Source: Aquabacterium sp. NJ1
Lineage (GTDB): Bacteria; Pseudomonadota; Gammaproteobacteria; Burkholderiales; Burkholderiaceae_C
NCBI RefSeq assembly: GCF_000768065.1
Contig: NZ_JRKM01000001.1
Coordinates: forward strand, 3,826,001 to 3,890,000
Length of the DNA: 64,000 bases
Direction: 5' to 3'
Of the stretch, positions 36,930-45,931 are shown in pieces. Within the stretch, counting starts at the first letter, position 1, and every line of letters begins with the position of its first letter. A program made the translations under genes and the position numbers. The notes beneath the pieces were generated by a model. It made no database searches. It was not told the DNA's origin and saw only the letters and a list, made by a program, of their open reading frames with translations.

Positions 36930-38258
36930 TCAGGGTGCGTAGACGAGCGGGTCCAGCGGGTTGCCCGCGGCGATGCTGGCGCAGTTGTCCGGCACAGGCT
37001 TGCCGGCAAAGCGGTCATCGATCCAGGCAGTGGCTGCGGGCAGCCAGTTGGCGATGGTCAGGAAGTGGCTGGAGCCGTATTCCTTGTGCTGGATCTTCAC
37101 GCCCTTGGCGCAGTACTGGCGAGCCAGTGTGCGCACGTCGCCTGCCAGCATCACGCCGTCACCCTTGCCCCACTTCGGCGAGGGCTGGGTGCCTTCCCAG
37201 ATGCCGCCGGTGCCCTGGCCAATCTGCAGGGGGATGGAGGGCGTACCACCCGTCCCCATGATGACCTTGTTCGCGGCGTTCACGTATTCGAGCAGCTTGG
37301 TGCGGTCCTGGTACTCGGGGACGACCAGGTCCTTCCAGGTGACGTTGCCATACTGGCCGAGCACGTAGGCGATCGACGCATTCTTGATCCTGTTGTAGAC
37401 CTCGATGCCACGAGGTGTCAGGTACTTCTGGATGTCGATGCCATACGAGCGCGACACACCGACCACCGCCATGGGCATCACGCCGCCCCAGATGGGCGCG
37501 CCTTCGATGTAAGTCAGGTTGTGCTCCGGGCTCACCAGCGTGCCACCGAAGGTGGCGCCGATCAGGTTGTCGTTCACATCCGGTGCGTAGGTCGGGGCCA
37601 GTTCGGCCGCCCATTCGGTGGCAATGGCGCCACCCGAGTAGCCCATCAAGGCCACCTTGGCGTTCTGGCTGAGGCCGATCTGCGGCGAATTGAATGCGGC
37701 ACGGATCGAATCCAGCGTGTTGTAGCCGTACTCGGGGCCGGCGGCAAAGTTGGCTTTCTGGCCTTCCGTGTCGGAGATGATGACGGTGTAGCCCTTCTTC
37801 ACGTAGGAGCCGAACAGCGCCGTCTCGACTGCTGGCAGCAGATCAGGCAGGCGCTTGCCGCCGGCGAAGGCGCGCGAAGGCGAGTCCTCAGGGTTCAGCG
37901 AGTCATAGAACGACTGGTACGAGACCACCTTGTTCTTGTTGGGGCAGGCAGATGCCGTTGCGCAATCCGGCGTGAAGATGGTCGTGACGTTGGCCGCCGG
38001 CTGTTGCTGGGCGTCGGTCGAGCGGTACACGATCTGGGTGGCCTTGTACGAGGTCTTGAGGCCAGCGACGTAGACGGAAATCGTGCGGCTCTTCAGAACG
38101 GTGCCGGGGGCGATGTCGGTCAGCGGGATGCCGTCGGTGTACTGGTAGAACGGATCGGGTGTGGTGGCCGCGCTGGCCATGGTCGGCACCATGATCGCTG
38201 CAACTGCGGTTTGAACTGCGGTCAGCAGCAGGCGTTGGGTGCTTGGGCGGAATGGCAT
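36930..38258 (-). CDS. Secretory lipase (LIP family), paralog 1
   Basis: This 442-residue exported alpha/beta hydrolase has a signal peptide ending ASA (residue 30). The nucleophile S208 lies in the elbow MGYSGGA and H398 in YGSSHF; an Asp in the GDGVMLAGD region or nearby completes the triad. C99, C105, C384 or nearby and C421 could pair. The family includes Candida secretory lipases and bacterial homologs that hydrolyse triglycerides or esters. It is similar throughout to the protein at 38541-39869 and has the same length, so they are tandem duplicates. Each copy has its own terminator and upstream palindrome. Confidence 0.85.
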   Translation of the reverse strand: MPFRPSTQRLLLTAVQTAVAAIMVPTMASAATTPDPFYQYTDGIPLTDIAPGTVLKSRTISVYVAGLKTSYKATQIVYRSTDAQQQPAANVTTIFTPDCATASACPNKNKVVSYQSFYDSLNPEDSPSRAFAGGKRLPDLLPAVETALFGSYVKKGYTVIISDTEGQKANFAAGPEYGYNTLDSIRAAFNSPQIGLSQNAKVALMGYSGGAIATEWAAELAPTYAPDVNDNLIGATFGGTLVSPEHNLTYIEGAPIWGGVMPMAVVGVSRSYGIDIQKYLTPRGIEVYNRIKNASIAYVLGQYGNVTWKDLVVPEYQDRTKLLEYVNAANKVIMGTGGTPSIPLQIGQGTGGIWEGTQPSPKWGKGDGVMLAGDVRTLARQYCAKGVKIQHKEYGSSHFLTIANWLPAATAWIDDRFAGKPVPDNCASIAAGNPLDPLVYAP

Positions 38259-38339
38259 CTATGTCTCCAGATCTTTGAGTCGTCATATCGCCCTGGCGGG
38301 ACGATAAGGCGCCATGGTGCGCATCACGTCATGATCTAA

Positions 38340-38357
38340 CTGTCGAGGACTCGACAG
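38340..38357. promoter_or_regulatory. Candidate operator upstream of lipase 1
   Basis: Perfect inverted repeat CTGTCGAG-GA-CTCGACAG, about 82 bases upstream of the lipase 1 start. It shares TGTCGA-N4-TCGACA with the site at 39956-39971. Confidence 0.65.
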
Positions 38358-38443
38358 TTTCGGGGTTTGCGATGAGGGTGCTTTCCCGTGATGCAGTTGG
38401 CGACAAACGCGCGCCAGGCCCCGAAAAATCAGGTAGCGGGCAT

Positions 38444-38481
38444 GGAAAAAGCCGCCCAAGGCGCTTGGCTTCGGGCGGCTT
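38444..38481 (-). terminator. Terminator after lipase 2
   Basis: Stem AAGCCGCCC/GGGCGGCTT (38449-38457 with 38473-38481), followed by TTTCC on the minus strand. It separates the two lipase genes into independent transcripts. Confidence 0.85.
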
Positions 38482-38540
38482 AGCTCGGCGGGCAGGACGC
38501 ACTTGGTGCGTCCATGCTTCAGCCTTGCTGAACTTCAAGC

Positions 38541-39869
38541 TCAGGGCGCGTACACAAGCGGCGCCAGCGAGTTGCCCGGGGCGATGCTGTCGCAATTCTC
38601 GGGTGCGGGCTTGCCGGCAAAGCGGTCATCCATCCAGGCCGTTGCTCCCGGCAGCCAGCTGATCATGGTCACGAAGTGGCTCGATCCATATTCCTTGTGC
38701 TGGACCTTCACGCCTTGGGCGCAGTACTGACGCGCCAGCGCGCGGACATCCCCCGCCAGCATCACGCCGTCGCCTGCACCCCAGATGGGCGACGGCTTGG
38801 TGCCTTCCCAGATGCCGCCTGTGCCTTGGCCGATCTGCAGCGGGATGGTGGGCGTGCCGCCCGAGCCCATGATGACCTTGTTCACGGCTTCAACATAGTC
38901 ACGGATCTTGGTGCGGTCCTGGTATTCGGGCTTGACCAGCGAGTTCCAGGTCACGCCAGGATATTGCAGCAGCACGTAGGCGATCGATGCGGACTTCATC
39001 TTGTCGAAGACAGCCAGGCCCTTGTCGGACAGGTACTGCGTCATGTCGATGTTGTACGAGCGCGCGATGCCAATGGCCGCCATCGGCAGCACACCGGCCC
39101 ACACAGGCGTGCCTTCGACATAGCTCAGGTTGTGCTCCGGGCTCACCAGCGTGCCACCGAACGCGGCGCCAATCAGCTTGGCGTTCACGTCTGGGGCATA
39201 GGTGGGTGCCAGTTCGGCGGCCCACTCGGTGGCGATCGCACCACCCGAGTAGCCCAGCAAGGCCACTTTGGCGTTCTGGCTGAGGCCGATCTTCGGCGAG
39301 TTGAAGGCCGCGCGGATCGAGTCCAGCGTGTTGTAGCCATACTCCGGGCCGGCGGCAAAGTCGGCCTTCTGGCCTTCGGTGTCCGAGATGATGACGGTGT
39401 AGCCATTCTTCACGTAGGACCCGAACAGGGTCGTCTCGACGGCCGGCAGCAAATCGGGGAGCCGCGCGCCGCCTGCAAACGCACGGGACGGTGCATCTTC
39501 GGGGTTCAGCGAGTCATAGAACGACTGGTACGAGATCACCTTGTCCTTGTTCACGCAGGCCGATGCCGTCGCGCAATCGGGCGTGAAGACCGTGGTCACG
39601 TTCGCCGTAGGCTGCTGGGTGGCGTCGGTCGAGCGGTACACGATCTGGGTGGCCTTGTACGAGGTCTTGAGGCCCGCGATGTAGGCTGAGATCGTGCGGG
39701 TCTTGAGGACCGTACCGGGCGCGATGTTGGCCAGCGGGGTGCTGTCCGTGTACTGGTAGAAGGGATCAGGTGTCGTGGCTGCGCTGGCCATGGTGGGCAC
39801 CATGATGGCAGCCACGGCGGTTTGCACGGCGGTGCGCAGCAGGCGTTGGGTATTCAGGCGAAAGGTCAT
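38541..39869 (-). CDS. Secretory lipase (LIP family), paralog 2
   Basis: This 442-residue exported hydrolase is collinear with lipase 1 without obvious gaps: signal peptide, S208 in LGYSGGA, H398 in YGSSHF, and the same C-terminal LVYAP. The differences are scattered substitutions, so the duplication is older than that of the 25-28 kb repeat. The start ATG at 39869 follows GGAGACATTG, which lipase 1 also shows (GGAGACATAG). A longer open frame to 40094 has no signal peptide at its start and is rejected. Substrate preference may differ between the paralogs. Confidence 0.85.
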   Translation of the reverse strand: MTFRLNTQRLLRTAVQTAVAAIMVPTMASAATTPDPFYQYTDSTPLANIAPGTVLKTRTISAYIAGLKTSYKATQIVYRSTDATQQPTANVTTVFTPDCATASACVNKDKVISYQSFYDSLNPEDAPSRAFAGGARLPDLLPAVETTLFGSYVKNGYTVIISDTEGQKADFAAGPEYGYNTLDSIRAAFNSPKIGLSQNAKVALLGYSGGAIATEWAAELAPTYAPDVNAKLIGAAFGGTLVSPEHNLSYVEGTPVWAGVLPMAAIGIARSYNIDMTQYLSDKGLAVFDKMKSASIAYVLLQYPGVTWNSLVKPEYQDRTKIRDYVEAVNKVIMGSGGTPTIPLQIGQGTGGIWEGTKPSPIWGAGDGVMLAGDVRALARQYCAQGVKVQHKEYGSSHFVTMISWLPGATAWMDDRFAGKPAPENCDSIAPGNSLAPLVYAP

Positions 39870-39955
39870 CAATGTCTCCTGGGGATCTGGAGCTGGATGC
39901 TCGTTGAATTGATGTGGGATAACGCAATATGGTGTACGTGATGGCGTTATCCGGT

Positions 39956-39971
39956 TGTCGAAGTATCGACA
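39956..39971. promoter_or_regulatory. Candidate operator upstream of lipase 2
   Basis: Inverted repeat TGTCGA-AGTA-TCGACA, about 87 bases upstream of the lipase 2 start. On the plus strand it is followed by (C)GGGGTTTGTGATGAGGG, which is also conserved at lipase 1. Confidence 0.65.
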
Positions 39972-40091
39972 TTCCCGGGGTTTGTGATGAGGGGGCTTGT
40001 CCGTCCCTGAGATAGGGGGCGCAGGGGCGAAAACACGTGCCGAAAGCCGCGCACCGGAGGTGCAGGCTGTGATGAGCGAAAGCCGTGAGCA

Positions 40092-40132
40092 CAAAGAAAA
40101 ACCGCCTGAAAGCGTTGGCCTTCAGGCGGTTT
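40092..40132 (-). terminator. Terminator of the tRNA-Arg transcript
   Basis: A 12 bp perfect stem AAACCGCCTGAA/TTCAGGCGGTTT with a 10-base loop has T-rich sequence on both sides. It lies 18 bases after the second tRNA on the minus strand. Confidence 0.85.
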
Positions 40133-40150
40133 GTTCTAGAACTTAAGTTC

Positions 40151-40227
40151 TGGTGCGGCTGGCAGGATTCGAACCCACGACCCCTTGGTTCGTAGCCAAG
40201 TACTCTATCCAACTGAGCTACAGCCGC
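40151..40227 (-). tRNA. tRNA-Arg(ACG), copy 2
   Basis: A 77-nucleotide cloverleaf with encoded CCA. The acceptor stem is GCGGCTG/CAGCCGC with discriminator A, the D arm contains AGCTCAGTTGGATAGAGTA, and the T arm holds GGTTCGAATCC. The anticodon loop CTACGAA has anticodon ACG, so after deamination it reads CGU, CGC and CGA. It is identical to the copy at 40271-40347, with 43 bases between them. Confidence 0.97.
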
Positions 40228-40270
40228 TAAAAATGTTCTCGGCTACCGGTTTGACACTGTGCAGTGAAAC

Positions 40271-40347
40271 TGGTGCGGCTGGCAGGATTCGAACCCACGA
40301 CCCCTTGGTTCGTAGCCAAGTACTCTATCCAACTGAGCTACAGCCGC
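40271..40347 (-). tRNA. tRNA-Arg(ACG), copy 1
   Basis: Identical in sequence to the tRNA at 40151-40227 and first in the transcript. Tandem identical tRNA genes raise dosage for common CGN codons in this high-GC genome. No integrase gene is near, so there is no sign of use as an attachment site here. Confidence 0.97.
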
Positions 40348-40471
40348 CGAGAAGTGAGACTATAGCATGGTTTACGAGCATGTGTAAACAAGTCGTCATA
40401 CAAACTGCTTTTTGAGCCCCGATCGATGCGCGCTCGCGTCGGGATGCAAACGTGGGCTTGAAAGCCTGGGC

Positions 40472-41725
40472 TCAATCGCGATCAGGCAGCGCAGCCAGGC
40501 GGTAGAAGCGGGCGGCTTCTTCGGGACGGTGTTCGCGCTCGGCCAGCTGGCCCAGCTTGGCCCAGGCCATGCGGCGGCGCTCCAGATCGAGTTGCAGGTC
40601 GTTGGCCGCAGACAGCAGCATGCCGCGTGCCTTGCCCCACAGCTGGCGCTCTGACAGGGCCAGGCCCAGGGTGAGGGCCAGCGCCGGGTTGCGCAGGGCG
40701 GCCTGCGTGGTCGCGTCCAGGCGAGGCAGCCATTCGGCTTCCAGGCCCAGCAGGCTGTGCGACAGGGCATGAGCCAGGGCGTCCACGGCTTCGGGGCTGA
40801 GTTGCGCGATGCGGTCCCAGAGGGGGGCCAGCCATTGACGGGCTTCGATCTGGGCACCGAGATCCGCCATGCGGCGAGCGGCATGCGCCACCACCAACGG
40901 GTCCTTGCGGTCGTTGTTGTCCAGGTTTTGCCACAGGGCACGCAATTGGTCGGCATCCCGCGCCGAGTCCAGGGTTTCTATGGCCAGGGTGCGCAACAGG
41001 CCCTCGGCCGCCACATTGGTGAAGCCCTGGTGCTTGGCCAGCAAGCGGGCGGTTTTCAGTGCTTCAACGGGCTGTCGGGCCAGGCGCGTGGCCTGCAGCT
41101 TCAGGCGCAAGGCCTGTGTGCGGCGCGCCACACCCGGGGGCAGTTCGGACAGGTCGTGCAGGGCGCGGCGGGCGTCGCGGTCTTCCAGGGCGCATTCGGC
41201 GGCCAGCAGGCGGGCGCCTTCTTCGGTGGCGCGTGGCTTGCGGGTCAGGCGCGACAGGTCGATGGCGCGTTGCAGGTGCTCATCGCGGCGTTTGCGGTCT
41301 TGCAGGCGGTGCAGGCTGCCGGCCGACAAGAGATGGGCCAGGGCGGTGAACTCGGCATCCAGCGTGAGCTCGGGCGTGTCGGCCTGGATGGACACGGCGC
41401 GCTGGCAGGCCTTGTGGGCGCGGGTGTAGCGGCCGGCCATGTACAGGGCCAGGCCTTCGCGCAGGGCGGCTTGGGCCACGCGGTCACGTTGGGCAACGCG
41501 CCAGCGTTTGGCGCGCTCGGGCAGGGCCAGCAGGCTGTCGAGGCCGCGCACCAGCGAGTACACGGCCAGGAAGATCAGCACCATCCCCAGCAGGAAGAGG
41601 TTGAGCGAGATGTCGGCGCGCCAGCCCAGCCAGTAGATGGTGACCAGGCCGTCGTTGGCACCCAGGGCGGTTGCACCCACCACGGCGGCCACGGCCAGCA
41701 CGAGGAACCAGACAATGGAGCGCAT
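40472..41725 (-). CDS. hemY: HemY-type heme biosynthesis membrane protein
   Basis: This 417-residue protein has two N-terminal membrane spans (about 3-23 and 40-60), followed by a TPR-like helical domain (about 85-410). ISLNLFLLGMVLIFLAVYSLVRGLD is cut here into its typical parts: GWRADISLNLFLL and the second span. It is the proteobacterial HemY, distinct from protoporphyrinogen oxidase HemY of Bacillus, and is thought to scaffold late heme synthesis. It follows hemX by 27 bp and ends the hemCDXY operon. Confidence 0.9.
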   Translation of the reverse strand: MRSIVWFLVLAVAAVVGATALGANDGLVTIYWLGWRADISLNLFLLGMVLIFLAVYSLVRGLDSLLALPERAKRWRVAQRDRVAQAALREGLALYMAGRYTRAHKACQRAVSIQADTPELTLDAEFTALAHLLSAGSLHRLQDRKRRDEHLQRAIDLSRLTRKPRATEEGARLLAAECALEDRDARRALHDLSELPPGVARRTQALRLKLQATRLARQPVEALKTARLLAKHQGFTNVAAEGLLRTLAIETLDSARDADQLRALWQNLDNNDRKDPLVVAHAARRMADLGAQIEARQWLAPLWDRIAQLSPEAVDALAHALSHSLLGLEAEWLPRLDATTQAALRNPALALTLGLALSERQLWGKARGMLLSAANDLQLDLERRRMAWAKLGQLAEREHRPEEAARFYRLAALPDRD

Positions 41726-41752
41726 GCGTTGGCGTCCTTGTACGGCGGTGGC

Positions 41753-42937
41753 TCAGCGGCCGCCCGAGACCGCGGCCAGCGCGGCCAGGGTGTCGTCGGG
41801 GCGCGGGACGGTGGTCTGCTGGCTCTGCGCGGCCACGTCGTTCAACATGGATTGCAGCAGTTGCGTCTTGCGCGATTGCAGGTCGAAGTAGCGCGGTACG
41901 GTCGCCTGGATGTTCTGCAGATCGGCCAGGGCCACGGCGTTCTGGCGGCTCAGTAGCGCGAGGCGCGCGTTGAGCAGGCGCAGCTTGATGTTTTCACGCA
42001 GGAAGAAGCCCTGGTCCGGCGAGATCAGCATGCCCTCGGGGCGGTTGATGCGTGTGAGGCGGATCAGGCCACGGGTTTCGTTCCAGAAGGTCTGGGCGGC
42101 GCCCTTGGTCCAGTCCAGCATGTGGCTGCCCCAGCCGGGGGTGTTGTCGGCGGCTGGGGTTGCGGATGCGGCCTGGCTGGCGGCCGTCTTGCCCTTGCCT
42201 GCAGATTTCGTGTTGGTGGCAGCCGCCCCGTTGGGCTTGGGCGCCGCGGTTTCGGCCTTGGCCGCAGGGGCCATCACCACCTCGGGCTGGTTGAGCAGGG
42301 GCACCTCGTCGACCAGGCGCGCGGCTTCGTCCAGGCGGATGGTGAGGGAGGCGGTGTCGGCCACCCGGGTGGCGCGCACGCGGTCCAGGTCCTTGGCCAG
42401 GGCGCGGCGGATGTTGTCCAGGCGCGGCTGGCGGGCGCGAGCCAGGCGGTCATCGGCCGATTGCATGGCCGTGATCAGCGGTTCGGCGCTGCCTGTGAGG
42501 GTGGCTTGCTGGCTGGCCACGCGCAGGCCGGCTTCGATGTCGGCGACCAGGTTCTCGTCACGCGACAGGCTCAGTGTCTTGATCAGGTCTTCGACCTGGC
42601 TGCGCTGCAGGGCGACCTCGGCGATGCGGGTCTCCAGCAGCGTGGTGCGGGCGGTGGCTTCGCGCGAGGCTTCCTGGGCCTGGCGGGCCAGCACGCGGGC
42701 TTCGGTGGCCTGGCTCTGGCTGTCTTGCTGGCGGCGCACCAGTTCTTGCTCCAGCGACAGGACCTTTTTCTGGGTGCTCCAGGCCATCCAGCCCGAGCCG
42801 GCAGTGGCCACGCTCAGGATGAGAATGGCCCAGCGCACCCAGTTGGCGGGCGCGTCGGTGTCACCTTGGGGATCGAGCGGGATGGCTTCGATCTGGACGG
42901 GTGTGGGGAGGTTGGTGGGGGCGCTGGTGTCGGTCAC
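41753..42937 (-). CDS. hemX: HemX-type uroporphyrinogen-III C-methyltransferase-like protein
   Basis: This 394-residue protein has one membrane span at about 33-50 (WAILILSVATAGSGWMAW), a long coiled coil (55-125) and a periplasmic helical domain. An Ala/Lys-rich insertion at about 225-265 is probably a linker. It starts with GTG at 42937; no in-frame ATG lies near. Despite the database name it lacks a methyltransferase fold and probably organises heme synthesis with HemY. It lies 62 bp downstream of hemD. Confidence 0.88.
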   Translation of the reverse strand: MTDTSAPTNLPTPVQIEAIPLDPQGDTDAPANWVRWAILILSVATAGSGWMAWSTQKKVLSLEQELVRRQQDSQSQATEARVLARQAQEASREATARTTLLETRIAEVALQRSQVEDLIKTLSLSRDENLVADIEAGLRVASQQATLTGSAEPLITAMQSADDRLARARQPRLDNIRRALAKDLDRVRATRVADTASLTIRLDEAARLVDEVPLLNQPEVVMAPAAKAETAAPKPNGAAATNTKSAGKGKTAASQAASATPAADNTPGWGSHMLDWTKGAAQTFWNETRGLIRLTRINRPEGMLISPDQGFFLRENIKLRLLNARLALLSRQNAVALADLQNIQATVPRYFDLQSRKTQLLQSMLNDVAAQSQQTTVPRPDDTLAALAAVSGGR

Positions 42938-42999
42938 AGTGAAATCATTGTATCGACGTGCTCAGCGGGCGATGGTGAAGACACCGGATGTCCGTCGCC

Positions 43000-43812
43000 T
43001 TACTCGATGGATCGTAGTGCTTCCACCACTGCACCGAGGGTCGGGCGGGTGGCGGTGATGCGCTGGATGCCGAGCTGGCGGCAACGCTCGGCGATCTTGG
43101 GGTGGGTGACGAGCGCCTGGGTGGTGGACCAGTCCGGTGCCGGCAGGCCGCTGGCAGGCAGGTGGTGTTCGACCAGGTGGTCGATGGCTTGCGAGCTGCT
43201 GAACAGCCAGATGTGGCGGCTGGGCTGGCCCAAGGCCTGGCTGGCGAGCCGTTGTTGTGCGGGGCTCCATTCGCCGGGCCCGCGCTGGTAGGTCAGCACG
43301 GCGTGAACCGTGGCGCCACGTTCGCGCCATTGCTGCGTCAGCCAGTTGCGGCCTTTGGCCTCCTGCTGGTCCCCGCCGCTGATGATGGCGACCTGCTGGC
43401 CTGGCCAGTCCAGCGGGGCCAGCAGTGGCCACAGGGCTTCGGAGTCGAATTGTTCGGCCGAGGCGTCGGGTGACAGCACTTGCTCGGCACGCAAGCCGGC
43501 AGCATGGCCGGCAGCCAGCAGGCTGTGCGCCGTGCCCGGGCCAGGCGTGGCGGCCAGGGTGCCTTCGGCCCAGGTGGCGCCCTCGGGCCGCAGCTTGAAG
43601 AACCACTCGACGGCGGCCGGGCTGACAAACATCAGCAGGCGCAGCTTGCCCATGTCATGCCAGGTCTGCAGCACGGGCTGCGGGTCGGCGGGGCCGTCGA
43701 TCGAGATCAGGGGCAGGGCATGGGCGTCCAGTCCGTTGGACTGCAGGTCGGCCGCCCAGATGCTGGCCTGGGGCTCGGGGCGCGTCACCAGCACCTGCAT
43801 GGCATCAGGCAT
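43000..43812 (-). CDS. hemD: Uroporphyrinogen-III synthase
   Basis: This 270-residue enzyme cyclises hydroxymethylbilane to uroporphyrinogen III with inversion of ring D. VLVTRPEPQ at the start, FVSPAAVEWFF, GPGTAHSL, SSSQAIDHL and the C-terminal ITATRPTLGAVVEAL are conserved. Starts at 43812 (MPDAMQ) and 43800 (MQVLVT) are both possible; the longer frame to 44010 overlaps hemC and is rejected. It follows hemC by about 20 bp in the expected order. Confidence 0.92.
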   Translation of the reverse strand: MPDAMQVLVTRPEPQASIWAADLQSNGLDAHALPLISIDGPADPQPVLQTWHDMGKLRLLMFVSPAAVEWFFKLRPEGATWAEGTLAATPGPGTAHSLLAAGHAAGLRAEQVLSPDASAEQFDSEALWPLLAPLDWPGQQVAIISGGDQQEAKGRNWLTQQWRERGATVHAVLTYQRGPGEWSPAQQRLASQALGQPSRHIWLFSSSQAIDHLVEHHLPASGLPAPDWSTTQALVTHPKIAERCRQLGIQRITATRPTLGAVVEALRSIE

Positions 43813-43832
43813 GGCGTGGGGCAAGGGGGCGG

Positions 43833-44795
43833 TCAAAGTGCGGCCAGCCAGTCCGGCCCGGCCTGGGCCTTGAGCTGCTCGGCCACCGAGCGGCCCAGGG
43901 CTTCGGCCTCGGCGTGGGTTTGCGGCTGCCCTTCGGCCTGGGCCTGCACGAGGCTGCTGTGCTCGGGGTGGCCCAGCAGGCTGCGCAGCACCAGGGTGTC
44001 GCCACGCCATTCTGCAAACGCTGCCAGCGGCATGGAGCAGCTGCCGCCCATGGCGCGGGAGACGGCGCGCTCGGCCATGGTGGCCAGCCAGGTGGGCTGG
44101 TGGGCCAGGCTTTGCAGCGCGGGGCCCAGGTCGGCGTGGTTCTGGCGGATTTCCAGGCCCAGTGCGCCCTGGCCGGCGGCCGGCAGCATGTCGGTGGTGG
44201 CGATCAGCTCGCGGATGCGGCTTGCCAGGCCCAGGCGCTTGAGGCCGGCGGCGGCCAGCACGATGGCGTCGTACTGGCCTTCATCGAGCTTGCGCAGGCG
44301 GGTGTCGAGGTTGCCGCGCAGGGCTTCGATGCGCAGGTCCGGGCGGCGGGCGCGCAACTGCACCAGGCGGCGCAGGCTGGAGGTGCCAACCACGGCGCCT
44401 TGTGGCAGCTCGGCCAGGCTGGCGTACTGGTTGGACACCAGCGCGTCACGCGGGTCTTCGCGCTCCATCACGGCGGCCAGCACGAAGCCTTCAGGCAGCT
44501 CCATGGGCACGTCCTTGAGGGAATGCACGGCCAGGTCGGCGCGGCCTTCTTCGAGCGCGACTTCCAGTTCCTTGACGAACAGGCCCTTGCCGCCCACTTT
44601 GGACAAGGCGCGGTCCAGGATCTGGTCGCCCTTGGTGGTCATGCCCAGCAGCTGCACCTCGCGCCCGAAGCGGCTTTGCAGCAGGTCGCGGATGTGCTCG
44701 GCCTGCCACAGGGCCAGGCGGCTTTCGCGGGTGGCGATTACCCAGGGGGTGGAGGATCCGGACGGGGAAGTGGGGGGAGAAGCAGGCGCGGTCAT
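43833..44795 (-). CDS. hemC: Hydroxymethylbilane synthase (porphobilinogen deaminase)
   Basis: This 320-residue enzyme joins four porphobilinogens on a dipyrromethane cofactor bound to C253 in [38 protein letters not shown] and [13 protein letters not shown] are diagnostic. A Ser/Pro/Thr-rich N-terminal extension of about 15 residues precedes the core. It is the first gene of hemCDXY and is divergent from nothing; the PilZ gene upstream is on the same strand, 34 bp away. Confidence 0.96.
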   Translation of the reverse strand: MTAPASPPTSPSGSSTPWVIATRESRLALWQAEHIRDLLQSRFGREVQLLGMTTKGDQILDRALSKVGGKGLFVKELEVALEEGRADLAVHSLKDVPMELPEGFVLAAVMEREDPRDALVSNQYASLAELPQGAVVGTSSLRRLVQLRARRPDLRIEALRGNLDTRLRKLDEGQYDAIVLAAAGLKRLGLASRIRELIATTDMLPAAGQGALGLEIRQNHADLGPALQSLAHQPTWLATMAERAVSRAMGGSCSMPLAAFAEWRGDTLVLRSLLGHPEHSSLVQAQAEGQPQTHAEAEALGRSVAEQLKAQAGPDWLAAL

Positions 44796-44829
44796 GCGCC
44801 GATGCTATCAGCCAAGCCGCGCGGCGGCC

Positions 44830-45567
44830 TTAACGCTTGTCAGCCAGCATCGCCAGGCGGCGTTTTTGCGTCTGGTTGATGTAGTACTGCAGCGTGCGGT
44901 CGCTCCAGTCCATGCCGATCAGCTCGCAGCCCAGTCGGGCGCCTTTGGATTCGGGATGGATGGCCGTGACGTGGTGGATCATCAAGGTGACGTCCATGCT
45001 GGTGTCGTCATCCAGGTCCAGACGGCATTGGCCGATCTTGACGCCGGCGGCGATCATGGGCACGTTGTCCGGCAGGAACAGGGCCACGCCGCTGAGGCTC
45101 ACGTCCAGCACGCGCAACGCCAGTTGCATTTCGGGCATGGCAGGGTGGCGGAACCTGGCCACGGGGCTCTTGGTGGCCAATGGTTGCACGCGGAATGCAG
45201 CCCGGCGCTGGAAGCGGTAGAGCACGGTGGGGTATTGCGCATTGAGGGCGCTGTGGTGGCCGCCCTTGACGTGCACCACGCCTTCCAGGTCGAACTGGAG
45301 CTTGATGCTGTCGAGGTAGGCCACGGCCACGATCTCGCCGGACTCCAGCAGGGCGTCCAGCCGGGCGTCGCTGTCTTCGGCACTGAAGCACAGGCCCCGG
45401 CCGCCTTCTGCCGCCCACATCAGGGTGGTGTAGCTGTCGCCATTGGGGCCGCTGAGCGTGACCATGGACTTGGCGTCCAGCAACTGCTTGAGCAGGGCCT
45501 GAATCTCGACGGACGAGGTGATGCGGTAGTCGTCCAGCTCGGCGGTGGCGGCGCGTGAACCTGGCAT
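44830..45567 (-). CDS. ycgR: Flagellar brake protein YcgR (PilZ domain)
   Basis: This 245-residue c-di-GMP effector slows the flagellar motor. The N-terminal YcgR domain covers about 10-115 and PilZ about 119-235. The c-di-GMP site is intact: R121, R122 and R126 in QRRAAFR, and DVSLSG at 155-160. It sits at the end of the flagellar filament block, 16 bp after fliT, linking second-messenger level to motility. Confidence 0.88.
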   Translation of the reverse strand: MPGSRAATAELDDYRITSSVEIQALLKQLLDAKSMVTLSGPNGDSYTTLMWAAEGGRGLCFSAEDSDARLDALLESGEIVAVAYLDSIKLQFDLEGVVHVKGGHHSALNAQYPTVLYRFQRRAAFRVQPLATKSPVARFRHPAMPEMQLALRVLDVSLSGVALFLPDNVPMIAAGVKIGQCRLDLDDDTSMDVTLMIHHVTAIHPESKGARLGCELIGMDWSDRTLQYYINQTQKRRLAMLADKR

Positions 45568-45583
45568 GTGGGCCCTTGGGTGC

Positions 45584-45931
45584 TCAATGCATCTTGGTGG
45601 GATCGGTGGCGTTGCCCATCATACGGCTGAGGTCGTTGATCCAGGGCTCCGCCAGGTTGCGGATCTCGGCATCGTTGACCAGGATGCGCTGCATGATGCG
45701 TGTCTTGAGCGCGACCTCGTCGGGCCCCAGGGGGTGGTCGTCGGAGGCGTGCTTGAGCTGGGCGATCAGCACGGCGCAGGCACCTTCCAGCTTGACTACG
45801 GTGTCCCAGTCGCCGGCGCGTGCGGCGTTGAGCATGTCCAGGCTGGCGTGTTCGATGGCTTCGTAGTAGCTCAACAGATTCCCGTTCATCAGGTCTTCGT
45901 CGGGCGCAGTGATCAATTCCGGGGCGTTCAT
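45584..45931 (-). CDS. fliT: FliT-like flagellar chaperone
   Basis: This 115-residue helical protein lies immediately downstream of fliS (ATGA overlap), where FliT, the FliD export chaperone, is usually found. Sequence conservation is low (LLSYYEAIEHASLDMLNAAR), as is normal for FliT. The start at 45931 is set by the fliS overlap; the longer frame to 46024 runs through fliS. Confidence 0.75.
   Translation of the reverse strand: MNAPELITAPDEDLMNGNLLSYYEAIEHASLDMLNAARAGDWDTVVKLEGACAVLIAQLKHASDDHPLGPDEVALKTRIMQRILVNDAEIRNLAEPWINDLSRMMGNATDPTKMH

Noticed and set aside
38329-38595. Small minus-strand frame between the lipases
   Set aside because: It covers the lipase 2 terminator, the operator and the lipase 1 promoter. 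There is no ribosome site or family likeness.
40151-40347. tRNA genes as an integration site of a genomic island
   Set aside because: No integrase, att-like partial tRNA repeat or mobile genes were seen on either side.
40185-40415. Open frame across the tRNA genes
   Set aside because: It is generated by the two identical tRNA-Arg sequences read as protein.
43480-45558. Plus-strand open frame of 692 aa across hemD, hemC and the PilZ gene
   Set aside because: It runs antisense through three well-supported genes with intact catalytic residues.
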